From Bacteroidales bacterium (GTDB taxonomy: Bacteria > Bacteroidota > Bacteroidia > Bacteroidales > UBA932), in the NCBI GenBank assembly GCA_017647795.1, contig JAGCJX010000023.1, forward strand, positions 1 through 64,000: 64,000 nucleotides of DNA, read 5' to 3'. The first letter of the stretch is position 1; every line of letters starts with the position of its first letter. The notes under the pieces are model-generated. The model was not told where the DNA came from and did no database searches. It saw only the letters and a program-made list of their open reading frames with translations. Made by a program: the position numbers and the translations under genes. This document shows, piece by piece, positions 1 to 7,999 of this stretch.

Positions 1-1
1 A

Positions 2-559
2 TTCTATTGGACAGAGTGTAGCGATGCGCTGAAGAGTTTTTATGAAAAAAACGGTGGTGTCAAAATACCTAATAAATATATTGAACTTTTTATAGATAAG
101 TACAAATCTTTATCCAGTGATGGATATCATTTTTCTGTTGAAATAACAGATAGTGACGGGGAAACGGAAGAAATTGAAAAAGTTATTTTTGGATTTAATT
201 CAAAGGATACTTTTGAATACATAAAAAGCAAAAACGATGAAAGAATTTTGAAATGCATAAACAGAATTACAAATAAAACGATCAAAGAATCTGTGTATGT
301 AAAGAAACTTTCAAAAGAAGACTACTATACAGCAGTTGTATATGTTTTTTATGAGGACAGGGTTGATGGTTTCAAGGATTATTCCAACGAAACTATGAAT
401 ATATTAAAAGAGGCGGTCGAATATTTGAAGAACTTTGTCGAATCGAACAAAAACAACAAAGACATTGACATCGAAAAATACACAACTGCTATATGGAATG
501 GGGAAGACCTCATTGCAACTGCCATAATAATGGATATACACAACGATGTTATTATATAA
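2..559 (+). CDS. hypothetical protein, 5' end outside window
   Basis: The frame is open from base 2 to the TAA at 557-559, giving at least 185 residues. The only internal start (TTG at 248) lies in the middle of this open stretch, so the true start lies upstream of the window. The protein is rich in Lys, Asp and Glu, with no signal peptide or membrane segment. I do not recognise the family. It is AT-rich like the rest of the left flank and sits just ahead of a duplicated 60-base segment, suggesting membership of a phage- or plasmid-like gene string. Confidence 0.6.
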   Translation, partial: FYWTECSDALKSFYEKNGGVKIPNKYIELFIDKYKSLSSDGYHFSVEITDSDGETEEIEKVIFGFNSKDTFEYIKSKNDERILKCINRITNKTIKESVYVKKLSKEDYYTAVVYVFYEDRVDGFKDYSNETMNILKEAVEYLKNFVESNKNNKDIDIEKYTTAIWNGEDLIATAIIMDIHNDVII

Positions 560-577
560 TGATACCGAATAATTTAC

Positions 578-637
578 AAGCTGATATACAACAAATTCAG
601 AACATTTGAGTTATAACACAGTAAATTATAGAATATG
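578..637 (+). repeat. 60-bp direct repeat, copy 1 (copy 2 at 1511-1570)
   Basis: Bases 578-637 match 1511-1570 at 56 of 60 positions. In copy 2 the segment encodes the last residues of the 635-1549 gene (KLIYNKFRISEL-stop), the spacer and the start of the next gene. In copy 1 the same reading gives KLIYNKFRTFEL-stop but has no gene body in front of it. Copy 1 therefore looks like the surviving tail of a lost paralogue of the 635-1549 gene. Confidence 0.85.
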
Positions 638-1549
638 ACTATGAAACATTTAGAAAAATTTGAGAATTTCAAGACCAGAAAGGAAGTCAAGGAACTTGAT
701 ATTTTTGAATTTAATAACATCCCGATGTCGGAGTTGGACAAAGCGTATATTGATTATGAGCCGTTGTATGATACGGTGGATTTGTTTTCCGTTGATGAGG
801 ACTATTTATATGAGGAAAAGAAAAACAATACCAATGGAATCCAAAGTGCCGTTGATGTTGTCAGTCGAGCAATGAACCAGTTGAAGATGTCGGAGTTCCA
901 GATAAAAGTAGAGTCACCTAACGGTGTTGGTTACATTGAAGTCAAACGTCTTATGGAAGATTATCCCGATTTTCTTACAATGAACACGGCAATGTTAATT
1001 CCAGATATAAAAAAGAATGTTGAGATAATCACTGAATTTATGGATGAGAATGGTTATTATGTAGCAAAGAAAGCTACATATAAGGACATAGGTGGCAGAA
1101 GATGGATGTTGTTGATGTTTGACCCTAAAAGGCAAGAGAGCATATTGGAGATGGTTCTAAAATATCACAAGTATGCATATCACACTTCACCCATCTACAA
1201 TGCAGAATCAATAGAGAAAAATGGTATTCTTGCCAAATATGCAATCACACCATTCATTTCAAATACTCAACGCATTTATTTGTATTTGGGAAACACATCA
1301 AATTCAGAGTATGTGAAGATGATGGAATCCATTTCAAAGAAACTGCAATTGAAGGATAACAAATTCACTGGTGATTTTGTTGAGTATGAAATTATGTTGA
1401 AAAAACTTCCTGAAAATGCCGAATATTACGTTGATATACACGGTTTGGGTAAGAATTACATATATACAGAGACTGATATCCCGATTGAATCCATAAGAGA
1501 GACTGAAGACAAGCTGATATACAACAAATTCAGAATATCTGAGTTATAA
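635..1549 (+). CDS. hypothetical protein with possible ADP-ribosyltransferase-like C-terminal half
   Basis: This is a 304-residue protein. The N-terminus (MTMKHLEKFENF) resembles the start of the next gene and the short capsid-targeting-like starts of T4-type phage internal proteins; that resemblance is inference. Residues 24-43 recur in a broken copy at 4275. Around residues 182-200 the pattern YHTSP...ESIEKNGI, followed by RIYLYL near 213, resembles the H-T-S...I..GI opening of KptA/DarT/ART-type folds, but I cannot confirm catalytic residues. There is no signal peptide. The start at 635 aligns with the start of the following gene through the 60-bp repeat; Met3 is an alternative. Confidence 0.5.
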   Translation: MTMKHLEKFENFKTRKEVKELDIFEFNNIPMSELDKAYIDYEPLYDTVDLFSVDEDYLYEEKKNNTNGIQSAVDVVSRAMNQLKMSEFQIKVESPNGVGYIEVKRLMEDYPDFLTMNTAMLIPDIKKNVEIITEFMDENGYYVAKKATYKDIGGRRWMLLMFDPKRQESILEMVLKYHKYAYHTSPIYNAESIEKNGILAKYAITPFISNTQRIYLYLGNTSNSEYVKMMESISKKLQLKDNKFTGDFVEYEIMLKKLPENAEYYVDIHGLGKNYIYTETDIPIESIRETEDKLIYNKFRISEL

Positions 1550-1567
1550 CACAGCAAATTATAGTAT

Positions 1568-1999
1568 ATGAAACATATTAAAATTTTCGATGAATTTATT
1601 GAAGATCAGAATTATGAAACAATAGATGAACTATTGCAGACCGTCTATAGTGATGAAATGTTATTGGAAATGGCCAATATTTCACAGAATACCACGGGAT
1701 TGGATGTTATTATTTGGGTACAAACCAATAATACACAATCTTCTGGGAAACATAATCTCCCACGAATAAAATTTCAGAACAATACGGCAACAAAAATCCA
1801 AATCAATGAGTTGATTCCCATTTCTATATCGGACAACCCAGAGATATTGTTGAAAAATAATGATTTTAATAAAATTAAAATCAGTCGAGCACAAATAAAT
1901 GCGGTAAAACAGTGGATTGTGAAAAACAAAGAAATATTGACTGATTATTGGGAAGAGAAAATAACAACAGATGAATTGTTTCAAAAACTAAAAAAGTAG
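1568..1999 (+). CDS. hypothetical protein with MKHIKIFDEF-type N-terminus
   Basis: This 143-residue protein lies 18 bp after the preceding gene. The start (MKHIKIFDEFIED) parallels that of the upstream protein (MKHLEKFENF), while the rest differs. No known domain is recognised. The shared N-terminus joined to unrelated bodies is what one expects of a sorting or packaging tag, or of gene-start shuffling by recombination. The C-terminal third is Lys- and Glu-rich and probably helical. Confidence that it is coding is good; function is unknown. Confidence 0.55.
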   Translation: MKHIKIFDEFIEDQNYETIDELLQTVYSDEMLLEMANISQNTTGLDVIIWVQTNNTQSSGKHNLPRIKFQNNTATKIQINELIPISISDNPEILLKNNDFNKIKISRAQINAVKQWIVKNKEILTDYWEEKITTDELFQKLKK

Positions 2000-2021
2000 G
2001 TTTATTTTATTATTGAACTAT

Positions 2022-2480
2022 ATGGCAAAACAAGAGTGTCACGATATGTTGTATAAAATGGCTTTGGTAGGCTATTTCACAACCTTAAAGAAAAATGGCA
2101 AGCAGGAGTCACCGAAACTCAAGGTGTTTGTGTGCGGTAATGAGGATTTCGCCATTCCACACATGCATATATGGGATGACGAAACCGATGGAAAGAAAAT
2201 ACACACTTGTGTCCGTTTGGATAAAATTGGATATTTCCTCCATACAGGAAAAGAAGATATTTTGACACCGAAGCAGAAAAAGTACCTCGTTGCTTTTTTG
2301 AAAGAGGAGTGTAAAAACAAGCGTTACAAAACGAACTGGGAATATGCTCTATCTATGTGGAATGACAACAACACGGACAAGACACAAGTAGATGAAACTT
2401 CGGAAGTGTTAGATTACACGAAATTAAAAGACTTAAAAAGGAAATTCACAAAAAGATATAAGCAGACGAATACACCTTAA
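2022..2480 (+). CDS. hypothetical protein
   Basis: This is a 152-residue protein from the ATG at 2022; a TTG at 2013 would add three residues and is less likely. It contains an IPHMHIWD motif near residue 46, an HxH pattern also seen in several small accessory proteins of Bacteroidales, and a Lys-rich C-terminus (LKRKFTKRYK). No membrane segment or signal peptide is present. It follows the previous gene by 22 bp on the same strand. Function unknown. Confidence 0.5.
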   Translation: MAKQECHDMLYKMALVGYFTTLKKNGKQESPKLKVFVCGNEDFAIPHMHIWDDETDGKKIHTCVRLDKIGYFLHTGKEDILTPKQKKYLVAFLKEECKNKRYKTNWEYALSMWNDNNTDKTQVDETSEVLDYTKLKDLKRKFTKRYKQTNTP

Positions 2481-2554
2481 TCACGAGTCCAAAGTAGGTC
2501 ATTCCGAAAAAAATGTGGACAAAGTCTGTAGTCCGTTGACTTAAAAAAAACTAA

Positions 2555-3238
2555 ATGAATATGGAAAGAAAGATTACAAAAGAAATCAGTCAAGATGAAT
2601 GGTATATTCCATACGAAGATGTTATCTATCGCTTGGATGGATATGTGATTTCAGATCTTGAAGAAGCGTCATATCCAGAGTTTGATGTGTATCATCAAGA
2701 GGAGTTCCTATTTCATACTCTAGAGGAAGCGGAAGCAAAGATTGCGGAACTGGTTGCTGAAAATTCAGAAGACAGATACTGTTTCTTTATTCGCGAGGTG
2801 CCAGTCGGAGTACATTGCTATCATTCTTGGTCTCAGCGAGCACGAACTTATACCCGTGATGGTAAATTGTTTGCGGAGAGCGCAGCGTCTGAGATAGCGG
2901 ATAAAAACGGTAATCATGAACCTTTTTACGGTAGAGATGAAGACGAGTTGCAATTTCGTCTCGGTGATTTGGTGGAAGTGTTTAGAGGCGACACTGTTAC
3001 TCTTGAAGTCGTCTGTTCGCTTCCGCCTGACAGAGATGCTGTAAAACGAATTCCAGCGAATACACGAATGTTTGGGCTAGACTATAGCGATGATTGTTAT
3101 GTCACTCTTGATGGCGATGAGGGATATATGGAATGCCATAGCCATCCAGAGATAGTACAGTGTTTCCCAGCAAATACTTTGAAAATGAATGAAGAGCATA
3201 AGAAGAAATTACTCAAAGGATATCAGAAGTGTGTTTAA
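2555..3238 (+). CDS. conserved accessory-element hypothetical protein
   Basis: This is a 227-residue acidic protein. The central part has the pattern CFFIREVPVG, then SQRARTYTRDG, then FYGRDEDELQFRLGDLVEVF. I recall the same layout (a described spoken-name, dot-GR, RF.pGD.VEV) from uncharacterised proteins on Bacteroides/Prevotella mobile elements. Its role is not known to me. The start may be the ATG at 2555 or the one at 2561. There is no signal peptide. Its context among other element-type genes supports mobile origin. Confidence 0.5.
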   Translation: MNMERKITKEISQDEWYIPYEDVIYRLDGYVISDLEEASYPEFDVYHQEEFLFHTLEEAEAKIAELVAENSEDRYCFFIREVPVGVHCYHSWSQRARTYTRDGKLFAESAASEIADKNGNHEPFYGRDEDELQFRLGDLVEVFRGDTVTLEVVCSLPPDRDAVKRIPANTRMFGLDYSDDCYVTLDGDEGYMECHSHPEIVQCFPANTLKMNEEHKKKLLKGYQKCV

Positions 3239-3465
3239 CCCAAATCGGTCATTAGATTTTGCTAATGTTATCAAGTTATTTTTGAGTAGATTTTTCGTCT
3301 TCTTTGAAAGAGCGTAGCGAGCTACGCGACTGAAAAGAGATGAAAAAGACACCAAAAAGGATTGAGAACATGCAAAAGTCAATGTTGATGTCCATATTTG
3401 GAATGAGTTACGGTTTAATGATCGATTTGGGTTTAATCTATCAATAAATGAAATAGGATTTTAAT
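3239..3465. other. intergenic, small hairpin only
   Basis: There is no gene in this 227-bp gap. It holds a short inverted repeat (GCGTAGC / GCTACGC, 3312-3327). An inverted echo of CCCAAATCG (3239) and CGATTTGGG (3422) brackets the gap. No promoter consensus is convincing. Confidence 0.3.
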
Positions 3466-4245
3466 ATGAATTACGAATTAATAGAATCTTACGCAAAGAA
3501 GGGTGAAAGCCACGACGTCATGTCTGCTCTTACATTACTTACAAAAGCTTACATCGATCAGTGTGGCGTCAGTATGGGTTCTAGGACTGTGATATATTGT
3601 GCTGCGGAACAATGGCTCGAACGACTTGCTTGGCTTGACTTGCCGCTTTCAGCAATGGCGAGAAAAGAGGCTCTGGTGACAGTGATGCCTTATATCACAA
3701 GTGATTATGATCCAGAGAAGTATGACGATTACGACATCGCTGCTATGAATGAAGAAGAACTAATGGATGGATGTGTGGAAATGATACGAAGCGGTGAATA
3801 CGATGAACTTACAAACGAATTGTTGTGCTGGGGCATAGTTAAGGCTGTTAATGCAGAACTGGTGATACATAAGGAAATTGAAACCGTTGCTCCTGATGGA
3901 ACGCTCCTTAAAGGTGTACTCACGGATCAGTCGCGTGCCAGCACTAGCATTGTAATGGAATCTCCTTATCCTGATGCGTTTTTATGTAAACTAGAACTGA
4001 TACGCGATGCCGAAGCGTTTCTGATACGAGGTTATGAGGACTGTAAACGAATTAAAGAATTGGAATCTGAAATACGTGCTTTATATCCTAAGTATCAAGA
4101 GAAACTGCATGAGTTGGAAAATGAGAGCAGTCGGAAAAAATATTTAGCTTTCAATGATGTATATGATGAATTGATTGGAGATGTCGCTGTATTTTGTCTG
4201 GAAAAGTTGTTCAATAAATGGTTTGGGCTTGAATTTAAAATGTAG
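3466..4245 (+). CDS. hypothetical protein, helical
   Basis: This is a 259-residue, acidic, probably alpha-helical protein with no signal peptide or transmembrane segment. The C-terminal third (about residues 190-225) is a likely coiled coil rich in E, K and L. I do not recognise the family. It precedes the broken copy of the 635-1549 gene and the IS remnant. Codon use is AT-rich and in line with its neighbours rather than with the core genome to the right. Confidence 0.5.
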   Translation: MNYELIESYAKKGESHDVMSALTLLTKAYIDQCGVSMGSRTVIYCAAEQWLERLAWLDLPLSAMARKEALVTVMPYITSDYDPEKYDDYDIAAMNEEELMDGCVEMIRSGEYDELTNELLCWGIVKAVNAELVIHKEIETVAPDGTLLKGVLTDQSRASTSIVMESPYPDAFLCKLELIRDAEAFLIRGYEDCKRIKELESEIRALYPKYQEKLHELENESSRKKYLAFNDVYDELIGDVAVFCLEKLFNKWFGLEFKM

Positions 4246-4274
4246 AAGACAAGGCGGTTGCTGATAAAAATACT

Positions 4275-4363
4275 ATGACACGATTTGAATCTGATATTTT
4301 TAACTTTAACAACATTCCGATGACAGAGTTGGACAAAGCGTATATTGATTATGAGCCGTTGTG
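4275..4363 (+). pseudogene. truncated N-terminal copy of the 635-1549 gene
   Basis: An ATG at 4275 opens MTRFESDIFNFNNIPMTELD and continues to YEPL, matching residues about 22-44 of the 304-aa protein at 635. The final 37 bases before the break (gagttgg...gccgttgt) are identical in both copies. After 4363 the sequence switches to TGTGCGCTTCCCC-type DNA and the frame stops at 4431-4433. An insertion sequence has apparently cut this paralogue. Confidence 0.8.
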
Positions 4364-4780
4364 TGCGCTTCCCCTTTTTGTAGCCTTCCATGTTAGTGTA
4401 GCCTTCCCTGTTAGTCGGAGAGTTTTGAATTAGACAAAAATCATTAGATTTGTGTCTACGAAACGAAAGGTACTCACAGAAAGTGAGATGGTGAAAGCCG
4501 TCCAGGAGTTGGAAAGCGGAGTCGATGCCGTGACAGTTGCACTCAACCACGGTATATCCAAAGCGACATTGTACAACTGGAAGAGCAAGTACAGCGGAAT
4601 GGAAGTCAGCCAGGTTCGTTGCCTTAAGGAACTTGAGGAGGAGAATCGCAAGCTGAAGCAGATGTATGCAGAGTTGGCTTTGGACAATAAGATCCTGAAG
4701 GACGTCATCGAAAAAAACTCTAGAGCCCGAGGTTAAAAAGGAGTTGGCCGATGTAGAAAGTACAATTCTCTTCGCCTTGT
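4364..4780 (+). mobile_element. remnant of an IS3-type insertion sequence
   Basis: The left boundary is where homology to the 635-1549 gene ends. Just inside is a tandem 18-bp repeat (gtagccttccatgttagt and gtagccttccctgttagt, 4380-4415). An orfA follows. The start of an orfB-like frame (TLEPEVKKELADV) is seen after an A7 run at 4711-4717, but it soon loses similarity and no DDE transposase body exists. The right end is therefore lost, by deletion or a second insertion. Confidence 0.65.
4452..4736 (+). CDS. IS3-family transposase OrfA (HTH, orphan)
   Basis: This is a 94-residue protein from a GTG start. It has a helix-turn-helix of the IS3 OrfA type (GISKATLYNWKSKYSGMEVS at about 36-55) followed by a leucine-rich coiled coil (LKELEEENRKLKQMYAELAL), as in normal OrfA proteins. 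The typical DNKILKDVIEK ending is present. The catalytic OrfB that should follow is missing, so the element cannot move by itself. Expression as a DNA-binding protein is possible but unproven. Confidence 0.8.
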   Translation: MSTKRKVLTESEMVKAVQELESGVDAVTVALNHGISKATLYNWKSKYSGMEVSQVRCLKELEEENRKLKQMYAELALDNKILKDVIEKNSRARG

Positions 4781-4830
4781 TATTGCAGCTCGTTGCAACT
4801 CATTGCGCCTCATTGCACTCCATTGCAAAC
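4781..4830. repeat. five degenerate 10-bp tandem units (cattgcaNct)
   Basis: Five consecutive decamers run in exact register: tattgcagct, cgttgcaact, cattgcgcct, cattgcactc and cattgcaaac. They lie between the IS remnant and a terminator-like hairpin, 150 bp from the left att-like site. Function unknown. Confidence 0.7.
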
Positions 4831-4870
4831 TTGGCGAGATATTTTTATTGAAGAGATTAAAGCATGAAAA

Positions 4871-4900
4871 ATCCCGAAAGTCGAGTCTAACTTTCGGGAT
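4871..4900. terminator. terminator-like hairpin
   Basis: An 11-bp perfect stem (atcccgaaagt / actttcgggat) with an 8-base loop, flanked by A-rich sequence on the left and T-rich sequence on the right. It is placed to end transcription of the left-flank genes, or of the HNH operon read from the other side. Confidence 0.7.
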
Positions 4901-4978
4901 TTATTCGTCTATTTTGTAGGATTTTCAGTTGCTTTTTGTGAGCGTCAGCGTTTGTTCGTGTGCATTAGAGGGCGTTAG

Positions 4979-4993
4979 TTACTTACCGATGCA
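4979..4993 (+). repeat. left att-like site (partial copy of the mnmE end)
   Basis: ttacttaccgatgca matches 18866-18880 at 14 of 15 positions. Read on the minus strand it still spells CIGK-stop. The two following bases (ca vs aa) add one further match. The near-palindromic motif atcattgattatcaatgat lies 15 bases inside. Confidence 0.7.
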
Positions 4994-5185
4994 CACTGTT
5001 AAAAAATCATTGATTATCAATGATTTATATAGCACGTGGTTCAAATATAATGGTAATAACTTACACGTAGCCGGTACAAAAACGGACTTGGAATTACTCA
5101 AGTGAGATCTTCGGAAACAATTCCGTCTAATCCCGTTATTATTTGACAATTCTGTTATACTCGAACGTCGCATTTAGTTTTACTT
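4994..5185. other. island left-end non-coding DNA
   Basis: No gene is supported here. It contains the palindromic attgattatcaat motif at 5009-5021, which also abuts the right att-like site. A short minus-strand frame crosses the region only because the CIGK tail remains open upstream. Confidence 0.5.
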
Positions 5186-6298
5186 TCAGCAAAAGTCATC
5201 AAATACGTCGCCACCAGTCCATTCGCGTCCAAGAGCCAAGGTGAAGTATTTCTCAGCACCAATCTCTTCAAAGTAAGAGTACTGATTCTCGTGGATGAAG
5301 TGGCCATCCCGATATGTAATCGTGCAGAGAACATAGCCGCTACCTCCTTTGACATGTTCACTTATCGTGATTACGGCGAGTGTATTGCCATCGTCTGAGA
5401 TATCGGCCTTAAACACAATTGATTCATAGACGTCATTGTGGCAAAACACCTCACCGGTCTTGAGGTTTGCCAGATAGTCCTTAAGTGGAGTAGGTGAGTG
5501 TTGTGCCGGGCAAAGAGGGAATTCTGACGGAACCTTCCAATTGAGTTGAAGGGCGCCAGGCGTCAGGGATTCTTTGAGACCATATTGTTCTTCATAGATA
5601 CGACGATTCATCTCCTCAATCTCTTCCTTTTGCCTCTGGTAATAAGACTTGTATTCGCGTGTATGCCAGTCTTTATCCCACGGCTCACCGAATCCATCTT
5701 CTGATGCGTTTTTGGGGGCATCGAATATCCATTCTCCTAGTCCTTCTCCATATCCTTTGGGCCTCTGCTGTTCTTGCGCCTTATCCTCTTCGGCCCATCT
5801 GGAAAGGTTTTTCAGACACTTGGCGGCCTCTTCTTTCGAAACAGTCCTCATCCACTTTGTGTTAGGCTCAGAGGCGGATTCTCTAAGCTTTGAAGGGTCT
5901 TTAAGGAAGTTCTCTATGCTGCCACAAAGCATTTCAATTCTGCGGCGCGTTATGGGGTTGTTTAGGACGTTCTCCAGGCGCGTTACCCATCGAAGATTCT
6001 CCTGGCGATTGTTGCAACGATTGGTGTCGATGTGGTCGATGACCATATTGGGATCTTCTGGTGCTCCGTGAAAAGCGGTGGCTACAACCTGATGAACACG
6101 TGTATTCCCAGTAAGAATCATATAACCTGTCCGTTCATCCTTGGTGCCGAATGTCCAGACATTATCCCATTTACTGAGACGAGAACCCGGTTTGGGAAGA
6201 CGAAGAATTGAACCATTGTCACGGGCCAGATACTGACGGTCCTTGTATTCGCACTGCATCTCGCGGTCGAATACCTCAAGCAGATTCTGGTTATCCAT
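5186..6298 (-). CDS. HNH endonuclease-domain protein
   Basis: This is a 370-residue protein. Residues about 68-106 form a phage-type HNH motif of the homing-endonuclease class: VHQVVATAFHG, then IDHIDTN and NNRQENLRWVT, with His89 and the Asn residues as likely metal-site members. The remaining two thirds have no recognised domain, and the C-terminal 100 residues look like a beta-rich module. It begins 1 bp after the stop of the XRE gene, so the two form an operon driven from the promoter at 6857-6897. An HNH nuclease paired with an XRE repressor fits phage, restriction or defence roles; which is unknown. Confidence 0.75.
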   Translation of the reverse strand: MDNQNLLEVFDREMQCEYKDRQYLARDNGSILRLPKPGSRLSKWDNVWTFGTKDERTGYMILTGNTRVHQVVATAFHGAPEDPNMVIDHIDTNRCNNRQENLRWVTRLENVLNNPITRRRIEMLCGSIENFLKDPSKLRESASEPNTKWMRTVSKEEAAKCLKNLSRWAEEDKAQEQQRPKGYGEGLGEWIFDAPKNASEDGFGEPWDKDWHTREYKSYYQRQKEEIEEMNRRIYEEQYGLKESLTPGALQLNWKVPSEFPLCPAQHSPTPLKDYLANLKTGEVFCHNDVYESIVFKADISDDGNTLAVITISEHVKGGSGYVLCTITYRDGHFIHENQYSYFEEIGAEKYFTLALGREWTGGDVFDDFC

Positions 6299-6299
6299 A

Positions 6300-6803
6300 C
6301 TACTTTTCCTTCTGCTCGTTGGGGATCAGATCCAGATGGGCGTCCAGGATGACGCAGATGCGGGAGAGGATGTCCACGCCGGTGGAGTATTTGCCCTGCT
6401 CGATGCGGGAGAGGTTGGCGGCATCAATGCCGGTGAGTAGTGCCAGATCGCGGGCTTCCATCTTCTTGGCCTCACGGAGTTCCTTGATGCGTTTGCCAAT
6501 ACGGACACGCTCAGCCTGCCGGTTACCGGAGTCCATGCCCAGCGACGGCACTGCGTTGAGAAGGAAATCGCGGCTGATGCGGTTTACCATCTGTTCCTTG
6601 TCGTCGGAGAAATTCCGGTCGAAAAGGAATTCAATCAAGTGGAGGACATAAGCCTTGTACTCATCGCTATCGTACTTGGCTATGTCAGACATGATTTTGA
6701 AGATTTCGCCATCCGGCGTCTGTACCTCGACAAAGTATCTGTCGAGGATCTGGGCCCGAGACCTTGTCTCGGCCGCCATAAACTTTTTGAGATTTTTGTC
6801 CAT
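6300..6803 (-). CDS. XRE-family transcriptional regulator
   Basis: This is a 167-residue protein from the ATG at 6803; a GTG at 6833 would add ten residues but is less likely. The N-terminal ~90 residues are an unrecognised domain. The C-terminal ~65 residues are a Cro/C1-type HTH (IGKRIKELREAKKMEARDLA, then LTGIDAANLSRIEQGK). A C-terminal HTH is a common layout in Bacteroidales accessory regulators. A perfect palindrome over the -33 box of its own promoter suggests autoregulation of the XRE-HNH operon. Confidence 0.85.
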   Translation of the reverse strand: MDKNLKKFMAAETRSRAQILDRYFVEVQTPDGEIFKIMSDIAKYDSDEYKAYVLHLIEFLFDRNFSDDKEQMVNRISRDFLLNAVPSLGMDSGNRQAERVRIGKRIKELREAKKMEARDLALLTGIDAANLSRIEQGKYSTGVDILSRICVILDAHLDLIPNEQKEK

Positions 6804-6856
6804 AATTTTCCAAGCGTTTTTAATGTGGTGCACCCCACGGAAAATTTAACTTGGGA

Positions 6857-6897
6857 CAAATATAGGAAACGTTTTTCTAATTGGCAAATTTGCCAAT
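6857..6897 (-). promoter_or_regulatory. promoter with palindromic operator for the XRE-HNH operon
   Basis: On the minus strand the -7 box is TATATTTG (plus 6857-6864) and a -33 TTTG (plus 6885-6888) lies 20 bp upstream, the Bacteroidetes sigma-ABfr arrangement. The -33 box sits in the centre of a perfect 18-bp palindrome, attggcaaatttgccaat (6880-6897), a good repressor site. Confidence 0.75.
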
Positions 6898-6983
6898 TAT
6901 ATTTGATAACAAAAAGACTCAATCAGAAATCGAATAAATAGAAAATTTAAATACCGTTGAAATAACTCTTGATATAAATCCGT

Positions 6984-7940
6984 TTAATTCTTCTTCAAAT
7001 ACTTCAAGCAGCATTCCTCTGGATGATCGATTGAAAGTAGAATACTATTGATTTCAGTGCTTATATCAATTATAAAAACAAATCGCCATTCCTTTTCTTT
7101 TTCGAAATCGATTTCTTTCTCAAAATAGATATCCAAACCACACATCTGAGCTTGATACTTAAACAATCCTTCGAAATCAAGTGTTGATGGTCCTGTGACA
7201 AAATCCGGTAAATCCTTCTCTTGACGTTCGATAACTCGGTCAGAGTAATGACAAGGGCCAAATATCACTCGTTTAACATTGATTCCCTGTTTGTTCAAAC
7301 TCTCGATAATCTTTATGATCAACAAATTCGGATTGATAATTATAAAACCCGCATCATATTTTCCGTCGTAATTGACTTCTTCCGGATTAGTTTGAAAAAA
7401 AGAACTGCAAAGGAGCAAAGGATTACCACCTATACCAGATTCAATAATCATAGACGAGGCATCTGATGAGATTTTTAAAGTCGCATGTCCTTCCAATTCA
7501 TCTTTTTTATTAGTATCTTCTAATTCTTTGCACTTATTGAAAGAGGAGAGCATTATTTCTCCCTTCTCAAACAGTGCATTAACGTACTGCTGAGGAATAA
7601 AACGAACAAGTCTTGGTGGAATCATTGATATTTCCACTGTGTTGTCAACAAACTTATGTGTTTTACGCTGCTCGTCTACTGATAACTTTGATATCTCGGA
7701 TGAAGGAAACACTAATGAAATATCCTTAGGGACGGCATTAATGTATTTATAACGGATATTATTTATGATTAAGCCAATTTCCTTAATCCTTGAAATATTC
7801 TCAGGCGTATTAGGAAGAATCAATTCCGAATACTCAATTAGCTCTTCTTCAAAAGAAAGATACTCTAACTCTTCGTATTCATCCGGTAATTCAGGATGAC
7901 GCTTCTCTTTAGGCACAACAGGTCCAGGCACTATTTTCAT
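6984..7940 (-). CDS. hypothetical protein, DUF2971-like traits
   Basis: This is a 318-residue protein, soluble and acidic. A middle segment reads YVNALFEKGEIMLSSFNKCK, followed by DELEG. The pattern of a phenylalanine/glycine step, an S-S-F stretch and an acidic D-E-x-E-G is shared with DUF2971-type proteins found near phage and defence genes. The C-terminal EKEWRFVFII (residues about 285-294) also resembles the E-x-E-W-R motif of that group. This assignment is tentative. A possible promoter lies at 7992-7999. Function unknown. Confidence 0.5.
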   Translation of the reverse strand: MKIVPGPVVPKEKRHPELPDEYEELEYLSFEEELIEYSELILPNTPENISRIKEIGLIINNIRYKYINAVPKDISLVFPSSEISKLSVDEQRKTHKFVDNTVEISMIPPRLVRFIPQQYVNALFEKGEIMLSSFNKCKELEDTNKKDELEGHATLKISSDASSMIIESGIGGNPLLLCSSFFQTNPEEVNYDGKYDAGFIIINPNLLIIKIIESLNKQGINVKRVIFGPCHYSDRVIERQEKDLPDFVTGPSTLDFEGLFKYQAQMCGLDIYFEKEIDFEKEKEWRFVFIIDISTEINSILLSIDHPEECCLKYLKKN

Positions 7941-7991
7941 AATAATATTGGCAGTTTATTCAATATTGAAACGAACCTCTTTAATAAAATG

Positions 7992-7999
7992 CAAAACTA
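7992..7999 (-). promoter_or_regulatory. possible -7 box for the 6984-7940 gene
   Basis: The minus strand reads TAGTTTTG, matching TAnnTTTG, about 50 bp before the ATG. No well-spaced -33 TTTG is present, so support is modest. Confidence 0.4.

Noticed and set aside
1..4978. Treating the left flank as part of the same island
   Set aside because: It is also AT-rich, but lies outside the att-like repeats. It could be a second element in tandem at the same site; the left limit is beyond the window.
4979..5173. A 64-aa minus-strand frame ending in CIGK
   Set aside because: It is open only by chance. The ending is explained as part of the att-like copy of the mnmE tail, not as a gene.
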